The translations under genes and the position numbers were made by a program. A stretch of 64,000 nt of DNA from Acidobacteriaceae bacterium. Lineage in GTDB: Bacteria > Acidobacteriota > Terriglobia > Terriglobales > Acidobacteriaceae. Below are positions 26,603 to 34,315 of this stretch, in pieces. The notes under the pieces are model-generated. The model did no database searches, was not told the origin of the DNA, and saw only the letters and a list, made by a program, of their open reading frames with translations. Every line of letters begins with the position of its first letter. Within the stretch, counting starts at the first letter, position 1. The DNA is taken from the NCBI GenBank assembly GCA_028283655.1, contig JAPWKE010000001.1, positions 89,082 to 153,081 of the forward strand. The letters are read 5' to 3'.

Positions 26603-28108
26603 ATGTCTAAGTTGAACGACCTTTCCCTCTCTTCCATCGAATCCTCCACGCCTACGCGACGTGAGTTTCTGCAAGGTTCACTTGCTGCAGTCGGTTCCAC
26701 GCTGGCTTCGGGCAGCAGTCTTGCCGCGCTTGCTCCGCAGAGTAAGCGTAAGCGACCGAACCTCGTCTTTTTTCTCGGAGAAGGACAGCGTGCCGATGCG
26801 CTCTCCATCGCTGGCAATAAGATTCTTCAGACACCGCATCACGATCGCATCGGTCACGAGGGCATTCGTTTTGAGAATGCTTTCTGCACCAATGCGCTAT
26901 GCGCTCCGGCGCGGGCTACGGCCCTCACGGGGCTCTACTCTCGCACCAACGGTGCACTCGACAACACGCGCCCGCAAGAGCCAATGGACAAGGACATTCC
27001 ACTCTTTACTGAGCTTCTGCACGAAGTAGGTTACGAGGTCGCAATCCTTGGCAAGATCCACGTCCGCAATGGTGTTGAAGATCGCTACTGGGATTACTAC
27101 TTCGGTCACAACAGCCCCGGTAATGACTACGCCAATCCTGTCTTCAAAGAGGGGCGCAAAGGGCAAATCGGTGAGCCGCGACGTTACAAGGGCGTCTACC
27201 CTGACGACCTTACCGTCGATCGCGCCCTCTCGTGGCTGGAAGAAGATCGCGGAGACAAACCCTTCTGCCTTCTCGTCTGGTTTGTCGCCCCGCATGAGCC
27301 GTTCTTCCGCGCACGTCGTCACTTCGATCTCTACCGCAATACCGTGATTCCTAAGCCTGCAACATTTGATGACGACCTCAAGGGATATCCCGGCAAGCCA
27401 AAGGGCTTTGTTGACGCCGAGAATAAACTCGGCACGACGTCGTCACATGTTGCCTGCGGATCACACGAGGGAGTGGTGAAGGATTACTACGCAGGCCTTG
27501 TTGCCGTGGACGAAAACATCGGACGCATCACGTCGTATCTGGAGAAGAAGAATATTCTCGACGAGACGGCGATCGTACAAACTTCGGACCACGGATACTT
27601 CCTCGGCGAGTTTCGTCTCTTTGACAAGCGCCTCATGCATGAACCGTCGATTCGTGTTCCGCTACAGATTCGTTACCCGGAGCGCATCCCTGCAGGCACG
27701 GTGCGCAGCGAGCAGGTGCTCGATATCGACCTCGCTCCTACCTTCCTCGACCTCGCAGGTGTTCCCATCCCCGCACACATGCAGGGCAAGAGCGTTTTGC
27801 CCTTGGCGAAGAGGGCAGACCCCGAGTTTCGCAAGGAGTGGTACTACGAGTACTTTGAGTGGCCTAATCCTGAGGCTGTTCGCCCTCATCGCGGCCTGCG
27901 CACAGAGCGTTACAAGCTCATCCACTACGTCTCTGACCCGCAGGAGTTTGAGCTTTACGATCTGCAGGCCGACCCGGGCGAAACCACAAACCTTTACGGA
28001 AGACCTGAACTCGCGGATCTGCAAAAGGATTTGTTCGCGCGTCTCGATGCACTGCAGAAGAAGATTCCTGCTTCCTCCAGCGTCGAGGCGCAGAAGACAT
28101 CCGCATGA
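26603..28108 (+). CDS. Tat-exported sulfatase
   Basis: 501 residues, ATG with AAGGAG 9 nt upstream. N-terminal twin-arginine signal (TRREFLQGSLAAVGS). The sulfatase signature is Cys100-Ala-Pro-Ala-Arg104 (LCAPARATALTG), where the Cys is converted to formylglycine by a separate enzyme; the early metal-binding region reads VFFLGEGQRADALS instead of the usual DDxR, so the first metal Asp pair is partly replaced. Downstream blocks QTSDHGYFLGE and YELYDLQADPGETTNLY-type ending are typical. Forms an operon with the TonB receptor; probably desulfates an imported or surface polysaccharide. Substrate unknown. Confidence 0.9.
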   Translation: MSKLNDLSLSSIESSTPTRREFLQGSLAAVGSTLASGSSLAALAPQSKRKRPNLVFFLGEGQRADALSIAGNKILQTPHHDRIGHEGIRFENAFCTNALCAPARATALTGLYSRTNGALDNTRPQEPMDKDIPLFTELLHEVGYEVAILGKIHVRNGVEDRYWDYYFGHNSPGNDYANPVFKEGRKGQIGEPRRYKGVYPDDLTVDRALSWLEEDRGDKPFCLLVWFVAPHEPFFRARRHFDLYRNTVIPKPATFDDDLKGYPGKPKGFVDAENKLGTTSSHVACGSHEGVVKDYYAGLVAVDENIGRITSYLEKKNILDETAIVQTSDHGYFLGEFRLFDKRLMHEPSIRVPLQIRYPERIPAGTVRSEQVLDIDLAPTFLDLAGVPIPAHMQGKSVLPLAKRADPEFRKEWYYEYFEWPNPEAVRPHRGLRTERYKLIHYVSDPQEFELYDLQADPGETTNLYGRPELADLQKDLFARLDALQKKIPASSSVEAQKTSA

Positions 28109-28200
28109 GCATAAACAAAGGCTGTTGCAGTCCTACGCGTATCTAGGATGGAGCGGCAAAGCCTGTCGCTCCATCCACCGTGTCTTCTTCTGTTGCCTCC

Positions 28201-28236
28201 ACCACCGGCATGCTTTCGCTCGCCGGTGGTTCTTTT
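28201..28236 (+). terminator. Terminator of the receptor-sulfatase operon
   Basis: 9-bp stem ACCACCGGC/GCCGGTGGT (28201-28209 with 28222-28230) followed by TCTTTT. Confidence 0.75.
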
Positions 28237-28321
28237 CGCATGGGGGCGATCTGACAGTGGCTCTGCTTGAAACGCAGGCTTCAGCGGCGTCTTGCTCTTT
28301 TTTGATTGTTAAAGAGGGAGA

Positions 28322-28398
28322 TGGTGCACCCGAGAAGATTCGAACTTCTGACCTACAGCTTCGGAGGCTGCCGCTCTATCCAGCTGAGCTACGGGTGC
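28322..28398 (-). tRNA. tRNA-Arg (anticodon CCG)
   Basis: Cloverleaf on the minus strand: acceptor GCACCCG/CGGGTGC, D-arm GCTC...GAGC, anticodon arm with loop CTCCGAA (anticodon CCG), T-loop TTCGAAT, discriminator A and an encoded CCA (28322-28324). Reads CGG codons. It stands alone between the sulfatase terminator and a DUF2911 gene; no integrase or att duplication is visible. Confidence 0.95.
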
Positions 28399-28486
28399 AC
28401 TTTGCAAAAATCCAGCGTCTGGCCACCTGCTACTGCGCCACACACTCAGTCTTTAGCGTAGCATGAGCCTGATGTCAGGAGCCTGT

Positions 28487-29086
28487 ATGACCCTTCGCAC
28501 GTCCCGCCTCCTTACCGTCCTCGCGACGGCCGCCCTCACCGCAACCGCCGCCGCGTACGCTCAAGATGCGGCAAAGCCTTGTCCGAATGCGCTTGTCGCT
28601 GACCATGGCAAGGCTGCTCCCGGAAAGCCGCTCGCCTCACCCGCTGGTGCGGCTGTGACGATGCTTGGCGGCAAGAAGCTGCTGATCAAGTACAACTCCC
28701 CCAGCGTGCGCTGCCGCACGGTCATGGGCGGACTTGTCCCCTACGGCAAGCCCTGGCGTCTGGGTGCGAACGCCGCGACGACCCTTGTTGCCGATGGTCC
28801 GTTGAAGATCGGTACGCTTTCGGTTCCAGCAGGAACGTACACTCTCTACGCTCTGCCCGAAGCTCCTGGCACACCGTGGCAGCTCATCGTGAACAAGCAG
28901 ACCGGCCAGTGGGGAACGGTTTACGACGAGAAGCAGGACCTGGGACGTACGCCGATGAAGTACAAGGCACTTCCTGCTCCGCAGGAAGTCATGACGCTCA
29001 GCTTCGAAGGCGTCAAAGGCAAGAAGGCTGAACTCCACATGAAGTGGGAAGGTACGGATGTCTCCGTGCCGGTTGTGGCTGAGTAA
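28487..29086 (+). CDS. DUF2911 domain exported protein
   Basis: 199 residues from the ATG at 28487 with AGGAG 5 nt upstream. Signal peptide ending AAAYAQ. The mature part matches the DUF2911 pattern: VMGGLVPYGKPWRLGANAATTL, SVPAGTYTLYALP, WQLIVNKQTGQWGT and a beta-sandwich end. The family is common in Bacteroidota and Acidobacteriota and has no established function. It is convergent with the GxxExxY gene across a long inverted repeat. Confidence 0.88.
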   Translation: MTLRTSRLLTVLATAALTATAAAYAQDAAKPCPNALVADHGKAAPGKPLASPAGAAVTMLGGKKLLIKYNSPSVRCRTVMGGLVPYGKPWRLGANAATTLVADGPLKIGTLSVPAGTYTLYALPEAPGTPWQLIVNKQTGQWGTVYDEKQDLGRTPMKYKALPAPQEVMTLSFEGVKGKKAELHMKWEGTDVSVPVVAE

Positions 29087-29091
29087 GAAGT

Positions 29092-29248
29092 AAAAGCGAA
29101 CACAGAGATCACGGTGCAGCACAGAGATACACGGAGACGTCCGTGCTTCCATCTGGCATTGAGATTTTGCGGAGTTCATTGACACGCAGTAGAGGGCCGA
29201 TTTCTCCGTGCTCCACTGTGTTCCTCAGTGAACTCCGTGTTCGCTTTT
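29092..29248. repeat. Long imperfect inverted repeat (46-nt arms) between convergent genes
   Basis: 29092-29137 and 29203-29248 are inverse complements at 36 of 46 positions, starting AAAAGCGAACAC and ending GTGTTCGCTTTT, around a 65-nt loop. The arms are rich in CACAGAG/CACGGAG words and resemble sequence in the hisF-hisA gap. The right arm overlaps the last codons of the GxxExxY gene. It may act as a bidirectional terminator or be a REP-like mobile repeat. Confidence 0.7.
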
Positions 29249-29632
29249 ATAGCCATTGATCACCCGCGCTGTACCGTCTTTCAGACGAATCGAATGAAAG
29301 TTCAGCACGTAGCCTAACTCGCGTCCAGAGAGCCGCAGATACGAGAGCAACTGAGCCCGGTGCTCATCGCAAATACCAGACACCGCTTTGATCTCCAGAA
29401 TGATGGCGTCATTTACCAGCACGTCGAGGCGGTAGCCCACTTCGAGCCGAACTCCGTCATAGACGAGCGGCACCGGAACCTCAAGTTGGACGTGCATGCC
29501 TGCCTTACGCAGCTCATGAGCGAGGCACGCTTTGTAGGTGCTCTCCAGCAAACCTGGCCCTAACGCAGAATGAACTCGCAGGGCGCACTCAAGAATCCTT
29601 GTGCCCAGCGAGTTCAATTCGTTCCGATTCAT
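29225..29632 (-). CDS. GxxExxY protein (PD-(D/E)XK nuclease-like fold)
   Basis: 135 residues from the ATG at 29632, 10 nt after the gcvPB stop codon; an upstream in-frame ATG at 29662 precedes AAGGAG and is therefore unlikely to be the start, but spacing from that SD to 29632 is long (about 16 nt), so the start is not firm. The name motif is seen in GPGLLESTY and the nuclease-type acidic/Lys pattern in YRLDVLVNDAIILEIKAV. The family is widespread, often beside repeats, and its biological role is not established. Its 3' end runs into the inverted repeat. Confidence 0.85.
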   Translation of the reverse strand: MNRNELNSLGTRILECALRVHSALGPGLLESTYKACLAHELRKAGMHVQLEVPVPLVYDGVRLEVGYRLDVLVNDAIILEIKAVSGICDEHRAQLLSYLRLSGRELGYVLNFHSIRLKDGTARVINGYKSEHGVH

Positions 29633-29642
29633 TCGGGCTAGC

Positions 29643-31187
29643 TTACCACTCCTTCGCAGCACTCTCCGGCGTCAGCGACGTTGCCGCTACTGGAGCCTTC
29701 CAGCGCAGCACCGGCTTACGAGCAGCCGTGGTTTCATCCAGCCGCTGCAGGCGAGTCGTATGCGGCGCCGTCTTCACCAGCTCAGGATTCTCCTCGGCCT
29801 CACGCGCAATCTGCTGCAGCGCATCGATCAGAAGATCAATCTCTTCCTTCGACTCCGACTCTGTCGGCTCGATCATCATCGCGCCCTGCACGACCAGCGG
29901 GAAGCTGACGGTGTACGCGTGGAAGCCGTAGTCGATCAGGCGCTTGCCCATGTCGCCGGTCTTCACACCGTTCTTCGCCTGCAGCTTATCGCTGAAGACG
30001 ACTTCGTGCATCGACGGCGCGTCATACGGCAGTTCGAACGTATCCTTCAGCTTTGCGCGAATGTAGTTCGCATTCAGCACGGCGTCTTCGGTCGTCTGGC
30101 GCAGGCCATCCGGGCCGTTGGCCAGAATGTACGCGAGAGCGCGGATGAACATGCCGAAGTTGCCGTACCACGCACGCACACGTCCCACGGTTTGTGGACG
30201 GTTGTACTCGAGGCCGAGCAGGCCGTTCTCGCGCTCAACAACTACAGGCGTCGGCAGGAACGGCTCAAGGATTTTCTTGCACGCCACAGGGCCCGAGCCC
30301 GGACCACCACCACCGTGCGGGGTAGAGAAGGTCTTGTGCAGGTTCAGGTGCATCACGTCGGCGCCGAAGTCGCCCGGACGTGTCTTGCCGCACAGCGCGT
30401 TCATGTTCGCGCCATCCATATAGAGCAACGCGCCCTTCGCGTGCAGAATGTCGGCGATCTTGTGAATGTCTTCTTCGAAGACACCGATCGTGGACGGATT
30501 CGTCAGCATCAGCGCAGCCACGTTCTCGTCGACAGCTTTCGCCAGCGCTTCGAGGTCCACCATGCCGCGTGCGTTCGACTTCAGGTTGGCGATCTGGTAG
30601 CCGCAAACCGCAGCCGTCGCCGGGTTCGTGCCGTGCGCCGAGTCCGGGATCAGGATCTTCGTCCGTGGGTTGCCGTTCGCCGTGTGGTACGCCTTCGCCA
30701 GCAGGATGCCGGTGAACTCACCATGCGCGCCGGCTGCCGGCTGCAGCGTAATCGCGTCCATGCCGGTGATCTCGATCAGTGCGTCCGAGAGCATCTTCAT
30801 GATGCCCAGCGCACCCTGCGAAAGTTCTTCCGGCTGATACGGATGCGCTTCGGCCAAACCTTCCAGTCGAGCAACCAGCTCATTGATACGGCCGTTGTAC
30901 TTCATCGTGCACGAGCCCAGCGGATACATGCCGAGGTCGATCGCATAGTTCCACGTTGAAAGCCGCGTGAAGTGGCGAACGATCTCAATCTCGCTCAACT
31001 CCGGCATCACGCCCAGGTCTTCACGAGCCTGCGTGCCCAGCAGGGAAGCGGCGTCCACCGCGGGAACATCCAGCTCCGCCAGGCGATAGCCCTTCTTGCC
31101 CGGGGACGACTTCTCGAAGATCAGGTCTTCGTTCTGGTTAACGTGCGTGCTTACCTTGCGGGTAGTACCGACGAACTTCTCCGACAT
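29643..31187 (-). CDS. gcvPB: Glycine dehydrogenase (decarboxylating) subunit 2, P-protein
   Basis: 514 residues. PLP subunit of the split P-protein: decarboxylates glycine and transfers aminomethyl to the lipoyl arm of GcvH. The PLP lysine is in LNLHKTFSTPHGGGGPGSGP; other blocks are YPLGSCTMKYN, LQPAAGAHGEFTG, DSAHGTNPATAA and VGRVRAWYGNFG. ATG at 31187 with GAGGAG 8 nt upstream. It is separated from subunit 1 (gcvPA) by 3 kb and seven genes, unlike the usual adjacent arrangement. Confidence 0.96.
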   Translation of the reverse strand: MSEKFVGTTRKVSTHVNQNEDLIFEKSSPGKKGYRLAELDVPAVDAASLLGTQAREDLGVMPELSEIEIVRHFTRLSTWNYAIDLGMYPLGSCTMKYNGRINELVARLEGLAEAHPYQPEELSQGALGIMKMLSDALIEITGMDAITLQPAAGAHGEFTGILLAKAYHTANGNPRTKILIPDSAHGTNPATAAVCGYQIANLKSNARGMVDLEALAKAVDENVAALMLTNPSTIGVFEEDIHKIADILHAKGALLYMDGANMNALCGKTRPGDFGADVMHLNLHKTFSTPHGGGGPGSGPVACKKILEPFLPTPVVVERENGLLGLEYNRPQTVGRVRAWYGNFGMFIRALAYILANGPDGLRQTTEDAVLNANYIRAKLKDTFELPYDAPSMHEVVFSDKLQAKNGVKTGDMGKRLIDYGFHAYTVSFPLVVQGAMMIEPTESESKEEIDLLIDALQQIAREAEENPELVKTAPHTTRLQRLDETTAARKPVLRWKAPVAATSLTPESAAKEW

Positions 31188-31549
31188 GCAGAAAACTCCT
31201 CGCGCCCTCGGCTGCAAACACCACGATTCGCGGTGGCATTCGCGCACAGACGCTACCTCAAGCTTCTCATAGTCGACCCCGTTTTCGAGGGGCTGAGCGC
31301 GTTGGAAAACCTCACTTTGCGCGAACACCGGTGAGGAAAATTTCCATCCCATCATGCGGTTTTCCGTCTCGCTGAGTGACAAATCAGGTTCCCATAGAAA
31401 TTTCCGTACGATCTTCTTCCGTTCTTCGCCATCAGCAGGCATCCACTGTCATCAGGCACACCGTCTGCCCCGCCGAGGAGATTGCGCTTTTTGCTCTCGC
31501 TCTCTTTGGGCTTTTTCTCTTCAAGACCCCACAACTCGGAGCCATTTTT
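31188..31549. other. Non-coding gap between gcvPB and the kinase-like gene
   Basis: 362 bp between divergent genes. It must hold both promoters, but no convincing promoter pair, riboswitch or RNA is seen. I looked for a glycine riboswitch here and did not find one. Confidence 0.5.
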
Positions 31550-32479
31550 ATGCACCTATGGACGGAGTACGAGGGCAAAACCGTAAACGGCGACTACACC
31601 CTGGGCAGACTCCTGCGCTCAGAAGGTCGTAACGGATTTTTTGCCACCGCCGACAAGAAAGGCCAGCAGGCCGTTATCCGGCTTACTGAAGCCCACTTCG
31701 ACGAAGATCAGCAACTCGCCCGCTGGCGACAGGTCTCCGTCCTCAAGCAGCCACACCTTATCGGCATCGACAACGTCGGCCGGGCAGACCTCGACGGCGT
31801 TTCGCTGACCTTCGCTCTGATGGAAAGCGACGACGCCAACCTCGAAGAAGTGTTGAAGGAGCGTCCGCTTACGACCGCTGAAGCGCTGCAGGTAGCGCGT
31901 GCCGTTACCGAGGCTCTGCAGTCACTCCACGCCAGCGGCCTCGTGCACGAACACATCGAGCCAGCCAACGTGATGGCCGTCGGTGAAGTCGTCAAGCTGC
32001 GCAGCGACTGCGTCCGCGAGTGCGTCGCCGACGGCGAGTTCCGCACACAGGAAGGCTGCGCCGAACTTCGTCGCAAGGACGTGAATGCGCTGGCCGTTCT
32101 GCTGCTGCGCTGCCTCACGCTCGACTCCGAAATCCGCCCCGGCGCCCCGCTGCCTGAGCCGTTCTATCGCATCCTCCCGGGCGCCCTCGCCGGTACACTT
32201 TCGCTCGACCAGATCAGCGCGATCCTCGGGCCGTCGGACGAGGCTAAGGCAAAGGCGGAAGCCCTCGCTGCGGAACGTGCGGCCAGCGCCAAAGCGGCAC
32301 AGGAAGAGGCTCAAATCATTGCAGAAAAGACTGCCGAGCCTGTGGTCGCGAAGCCGACAGTAGCCAGTGCACCTGCGCCCAAAGCCGCAACTCCCGTTCC
32401 CGCGGCTGCCGCTGTACGCAACACCGGCAGCCGCGGAGCCCTCACCGGCTATGCCGCCGAACTTCCGCCCGCGCAATGA
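31550..32479 (+). CDS. Protein-kinase-like protein, probably a pseudokinase
   Basis: 309 residues from the ATG at 31550 (GGAG 9 nt upstream). The N-terminal 230 residues follow a Ser/Thr-kinase layout (GDYTLGRLLRSEGRNGFF glycine-loop region, then N- and C-lobe), but all three catalytic landmarks are changed: the VAIK lysine is Arg (AVIRL), HRDLKPxN reads HEHIEPANV, and the DFG region reads LRSDC. It should therefore not phosphorylate by the usual mechanism. The C-terminal 80 residues are an Ala/Glu helix then an Ala/Pro linker. A membrane SPOR protein is encoded 46 bp downstream in another frame; the two may form one functional unit. Confidence 0.75.
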   Translation: MHLWTEYEGKTVNGDYTLGRLLRSEGRNGFFATADKKGQQAVIRLTEAHFDEDQQLARWRQVSVLKQPHLIGIDNVGRADLDGVSLTFALMESDDANLEEVLKERPLTTAEALQVARAVTEALQSLHASGLVHEHIEPANVMAVGEVVKLRSDCVRECVADGEFRTQEGCAELRRKDVNALAVLLLRCLTLDSEIRPGAPLPEPFYRILPGALAGTLSLDQISAILGPSDEAKAKAEALAAERAASAKAAQEEAQIIAEKTAEPVVAKPTVASAPAPKAATPVPAAAAVRNTGSRGALTGYAAELPPAQ

Positions 32480-32525
32480 ACATCTCGGTCGCTCGCGCGG
32501 CGAGCAGCCAGCGCAGGACAAGCGG

Positions 32526-32936
32526 ATGATCGTTTGGGGAGCCTGCGGAGTCGCTCTTCTGGTGCTCCTCTTCGCGCTCTGGCACATGTTCTCCGGGTCC
32601 AGCAAGCCGAAGCCTGCAGCACAAACCGCTGCAGCGGTGGTTCCTGCTGCTCCGACGGCGGCAGCAGCCTCTCAGCCCGCGCCGGTCGTCGTTCCTGTCG
32701 CCCACGGCTGGCACGTCATCGCCTACACCTACAACCACGCCGGTCAGGCGCAGGCGAAAGCCGACAGCATTGCACGTAAGCACGGCAACCTCAACCCGCA
32801 GGTCTTCAGCCCCACCAGCCACGGGCCGTACCTTGTCGCGCTGGGCGGCGTGATGAGCGAAGCCGAAGCGAAGGCCACGCTGCAACGCGCACGTCGCTCC
32901 GGTATGCCGCGCGACGCGTTCATGCGCAACTACTAA
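32526..32936 (+). CDS. Membrane-anchored SPOR-domain protein
   Basis: 136 residues from the ATG at 32526, which has AGGA 7 nt upstream and begins directly with a transmembrane segment (IVWGACGVALLVLLFALWHMF). An Ala/Pro linker leads to a C-terminal SPOR domain (HGWHVIAYTYNHAGQAQAKADS ... YLVALGGVMSEAEAKATLQRAR is its extent, residues ~75-130), which in other proteins binds denuded septal peptidoglycan. The frame is open upstream to 32367, overlapping the kinase-like gene, so a start at 32451 or a fused kinase-TM-SPOR protein split by a frameshift is also possible. Confidence 0.75.
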   Translation: MIVWGACGVALLVLLFALWHMFSGSSKPKPAAQTAAAVVPAAPTAAAASQPAPVVVPVAHGWHVIAYTYNHAGQAQAKADSIARKHGNLNPQVFSPTSHGPYLVALGGVMSEAEAKATLQRARRSGMPRDAFMRNY

Positions 32937-32959
32937 CCAGCGTCAAAGACCCGGCACAA

Positions 32960-33011
32960 GTAGCAACGAAGAAGCGGACTCTCTACAGAGAGTCCGCTTC
33001 TTCGTTGCTAC
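32960..33011. terminator. Bidirectional terminator, 25-bp perfect stem
   Basis: 32960-32984 is the exact inverse complement of 32987-33011 with a 2-nt centre, between the convergent SPOR gene and the gcvPA-downstream cluster. Confidence 0.75.
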
Positions 33012-33023
33012 CCAATCCCAAAC

Positions 33024-33218
33024 TCAAATCTTCCGGCGTTTTGTGCTGAAGCGCTGCCATAGAGTCCATAACGAAAGCAGCGCAAGCGCAGCCTCCGACG
33101 CGCGCCGCCAGGGACTTCGATGCGGCAGATACATCGCCGCAATCCAGCAGGCAATGAGCGCAGCACCGAACAGCTGCGCGCCGACCAACCGTAACTCCGC
33201 CCTGGCTCGTCCTGTCAT
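33024..33218 (-). CDS. Small membrane protein (64 aa)
   Basis: Two hydrophobic segments (about residues 12-30 and 41-54) separated by a basic turn, with a strongly basic C-terminus. Its ATG overlaps the stop of the upstream gene (ATGA), so it is translationally coupled. Last gene of the gcvH-gcvPA transcript. No family recognised. Confidence 0.6.
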   Translation of the reverse strand: MTGRARAELRLVGAQLFGAALIACWIAAMYLPHRSPWRRASEAALALLSLWTLWQRFSTKRRKI

Positions 33219-33436
33219 CGTTTCTTCTGTTGAGCGTTGTAGGCTCGTCGAATCTGAAAGTTAAAGGCCAGCGCCGTCACCGGTATCAGCACGAACGCCG
33301 CCACCAGAAACACCTTCTCCGGCACCGACTTCACCAGCACAAACAGCACGAGTAGCAATCCGCCAAAGATCGCCGCCGCATCGCGCAACATGCGCTTGCG
33401 GAAGGCGGGAGTCATCATGCGGCGAGGAGCTGCCAC
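33215..33436 (-). CDS. Small membrane protein (73 aa)
   Basis: Starts at a GTG directly after the upstream TAA, with a strong SD GGAGGAG 6 nt before it. Basic N-terminus, then two transmembrane segments (about residues 20-38 and 43-60) and a basic C-terminal tail. No family recognised. Part of a tightly packed four-gene run behind gcvPA. Confidence 0.65.
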   Translation of the reverse strand: MAAPRRMMTPAFRKRMLRDAAAIFGGLLLVLFVLVKSVPEKVFLVAAFVLIPVTALAFNFQIRRAYNAQQKKR

Positions 33437-33799
33437 TTAGAACTCCTCCGCATCGTTCCCTGAACCATCTTCCGAATAGCTTCCGGCCTCTGGTCCATCG
33501 AGATCTTCTTCCCGAAGGCTGAGCGCAATCACGGTGCTCGACTCGAACTCTATGGTCAACGCCTCAAACTCTTCGAGCGAGGCCTTCGCCACCGTCTCGC
33601 CGATCTGTGCGCAGATACCGTTGCGATACTCTGGCTCACCGTAAGCGAGGGAGAAGTCGCTGAGCAGCAGATGCGGCCAGGTGTAGAGCGTCAGCATCGG
33701 GCCCTCGGAGCCGGGAGCGTCTGCAAAGCGAAGGCGCAGGTAGTCGCCGACGAACTCGACGGCGGTTAGTTCTTGCCCTTCGATAGCGCTGATGTCCAT
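33437..33799 (-). CDS. Hypothetical acidic protein (120 aa)
   Basis: ATG immediately follows the upstream stop (TAA then ATG), indicating coupling. Soluble, beta-rich in the first 95 residues (ELTAVEFVGDYLRLRF, LTLYTWPHLL), with a highly acidic C-terminal tail (SYSEDGSGNDAEEF). No transmembrane segment. No family recognised; the small acidic beta fold could be a binding or immunity-type protein, but nothing around it supports that. Confidence 0.65.
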   Translation of the reverse strand: MDISAIEGQELTAVEFVGDYLRLRFADAPGSEGPMLTLYTWPHLLLSDFSLAYGEPEYRNGICAQIGETVAKASLEEFEALTIEFESSTVIALSLREEDLDGPEAGSYSEDGSGNDAEEF

Positions 33800-34315
33800 T
33801 TACTCAAACCTCTTGGGGTTGTAATAGTACGTGCGCTCGGAAGGCTGCGTCGAATCTTCTCCCGGAGCGACTACGCGATCCAGCACGCGTGTTCGATTGA
33901 ATCGTAGCTTCGCGATGTAGGCCACGGACGCATCGCCGCCATGGATCGTCAAAGAGTATCCCTTGCCGACTCGCTGAAGCGAGAGCGAGACCATATCGCC
34001 GAGATCCGCATAGGCGGAGTACGGGAGCAGGATGGACTGTCCGTTGACCGCGATCTGCAGAGAATCGGTGAGCAGGCAGGGAACCCGGCCACCGGTGCAG
34101 GGCATGTTGCGCTGAAGGTCGAACTCGTCGGTCGACTCAGGAGCCTTCGTCTCATGCGTGCGAACCGTTACGGTAGCACCGTGGGACAAACTCCCAAGCG
34201 TTACGCGCGTCTCTCCATTGGCTTTCACCTGTGCGGAGGACTTCGCCTGTGCGTGAGTCAGCGCTGTTGTAGCAAGCGCGAGCATCAGCACAGGTGTCCT
34301 CAGCAGAAGTGCCAC
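33800..34315 (-). CDS. Exported hypothetical protein (171 aa)
   Basis: Start is a GTG at 34315 that overlaps the gcvPA stop codon by one base (TAGTG), with GGAGG 7 nt upstream; this gives a clean signal peptide (RTPVLMLALATTALTHAQ). The mature part has beta-strand character with two Cys (CTGGRVPC) that may form a disulfide. No family recognised. Translational coupling to gcvPA is clear from sequence, though a functional link to glycine cleavage is not obvious. Confidence 0.7.
   Translation of the reverse strand: MALLLRTPVLMLALATTALTHAQAKSSAQVKANGETRVTLGSLSHGATVTVRTHETKAPESTDEFDLQRNMPCTGGRVPCLLTDSLQIAVNGQSILLPYSAYADLGDMVSLSLQRVGKGYSLTIHGGDASVAYIAKLRFNRTRVLDRVVAPGEDSTQPSERTYYYNPKRFE

Noticed and set aside
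28322-28398. tRNA-Arg as an integration site of a mobile island
   Set aside because: No integrase and no duplicate of the tRNA 3' end was found nearby.
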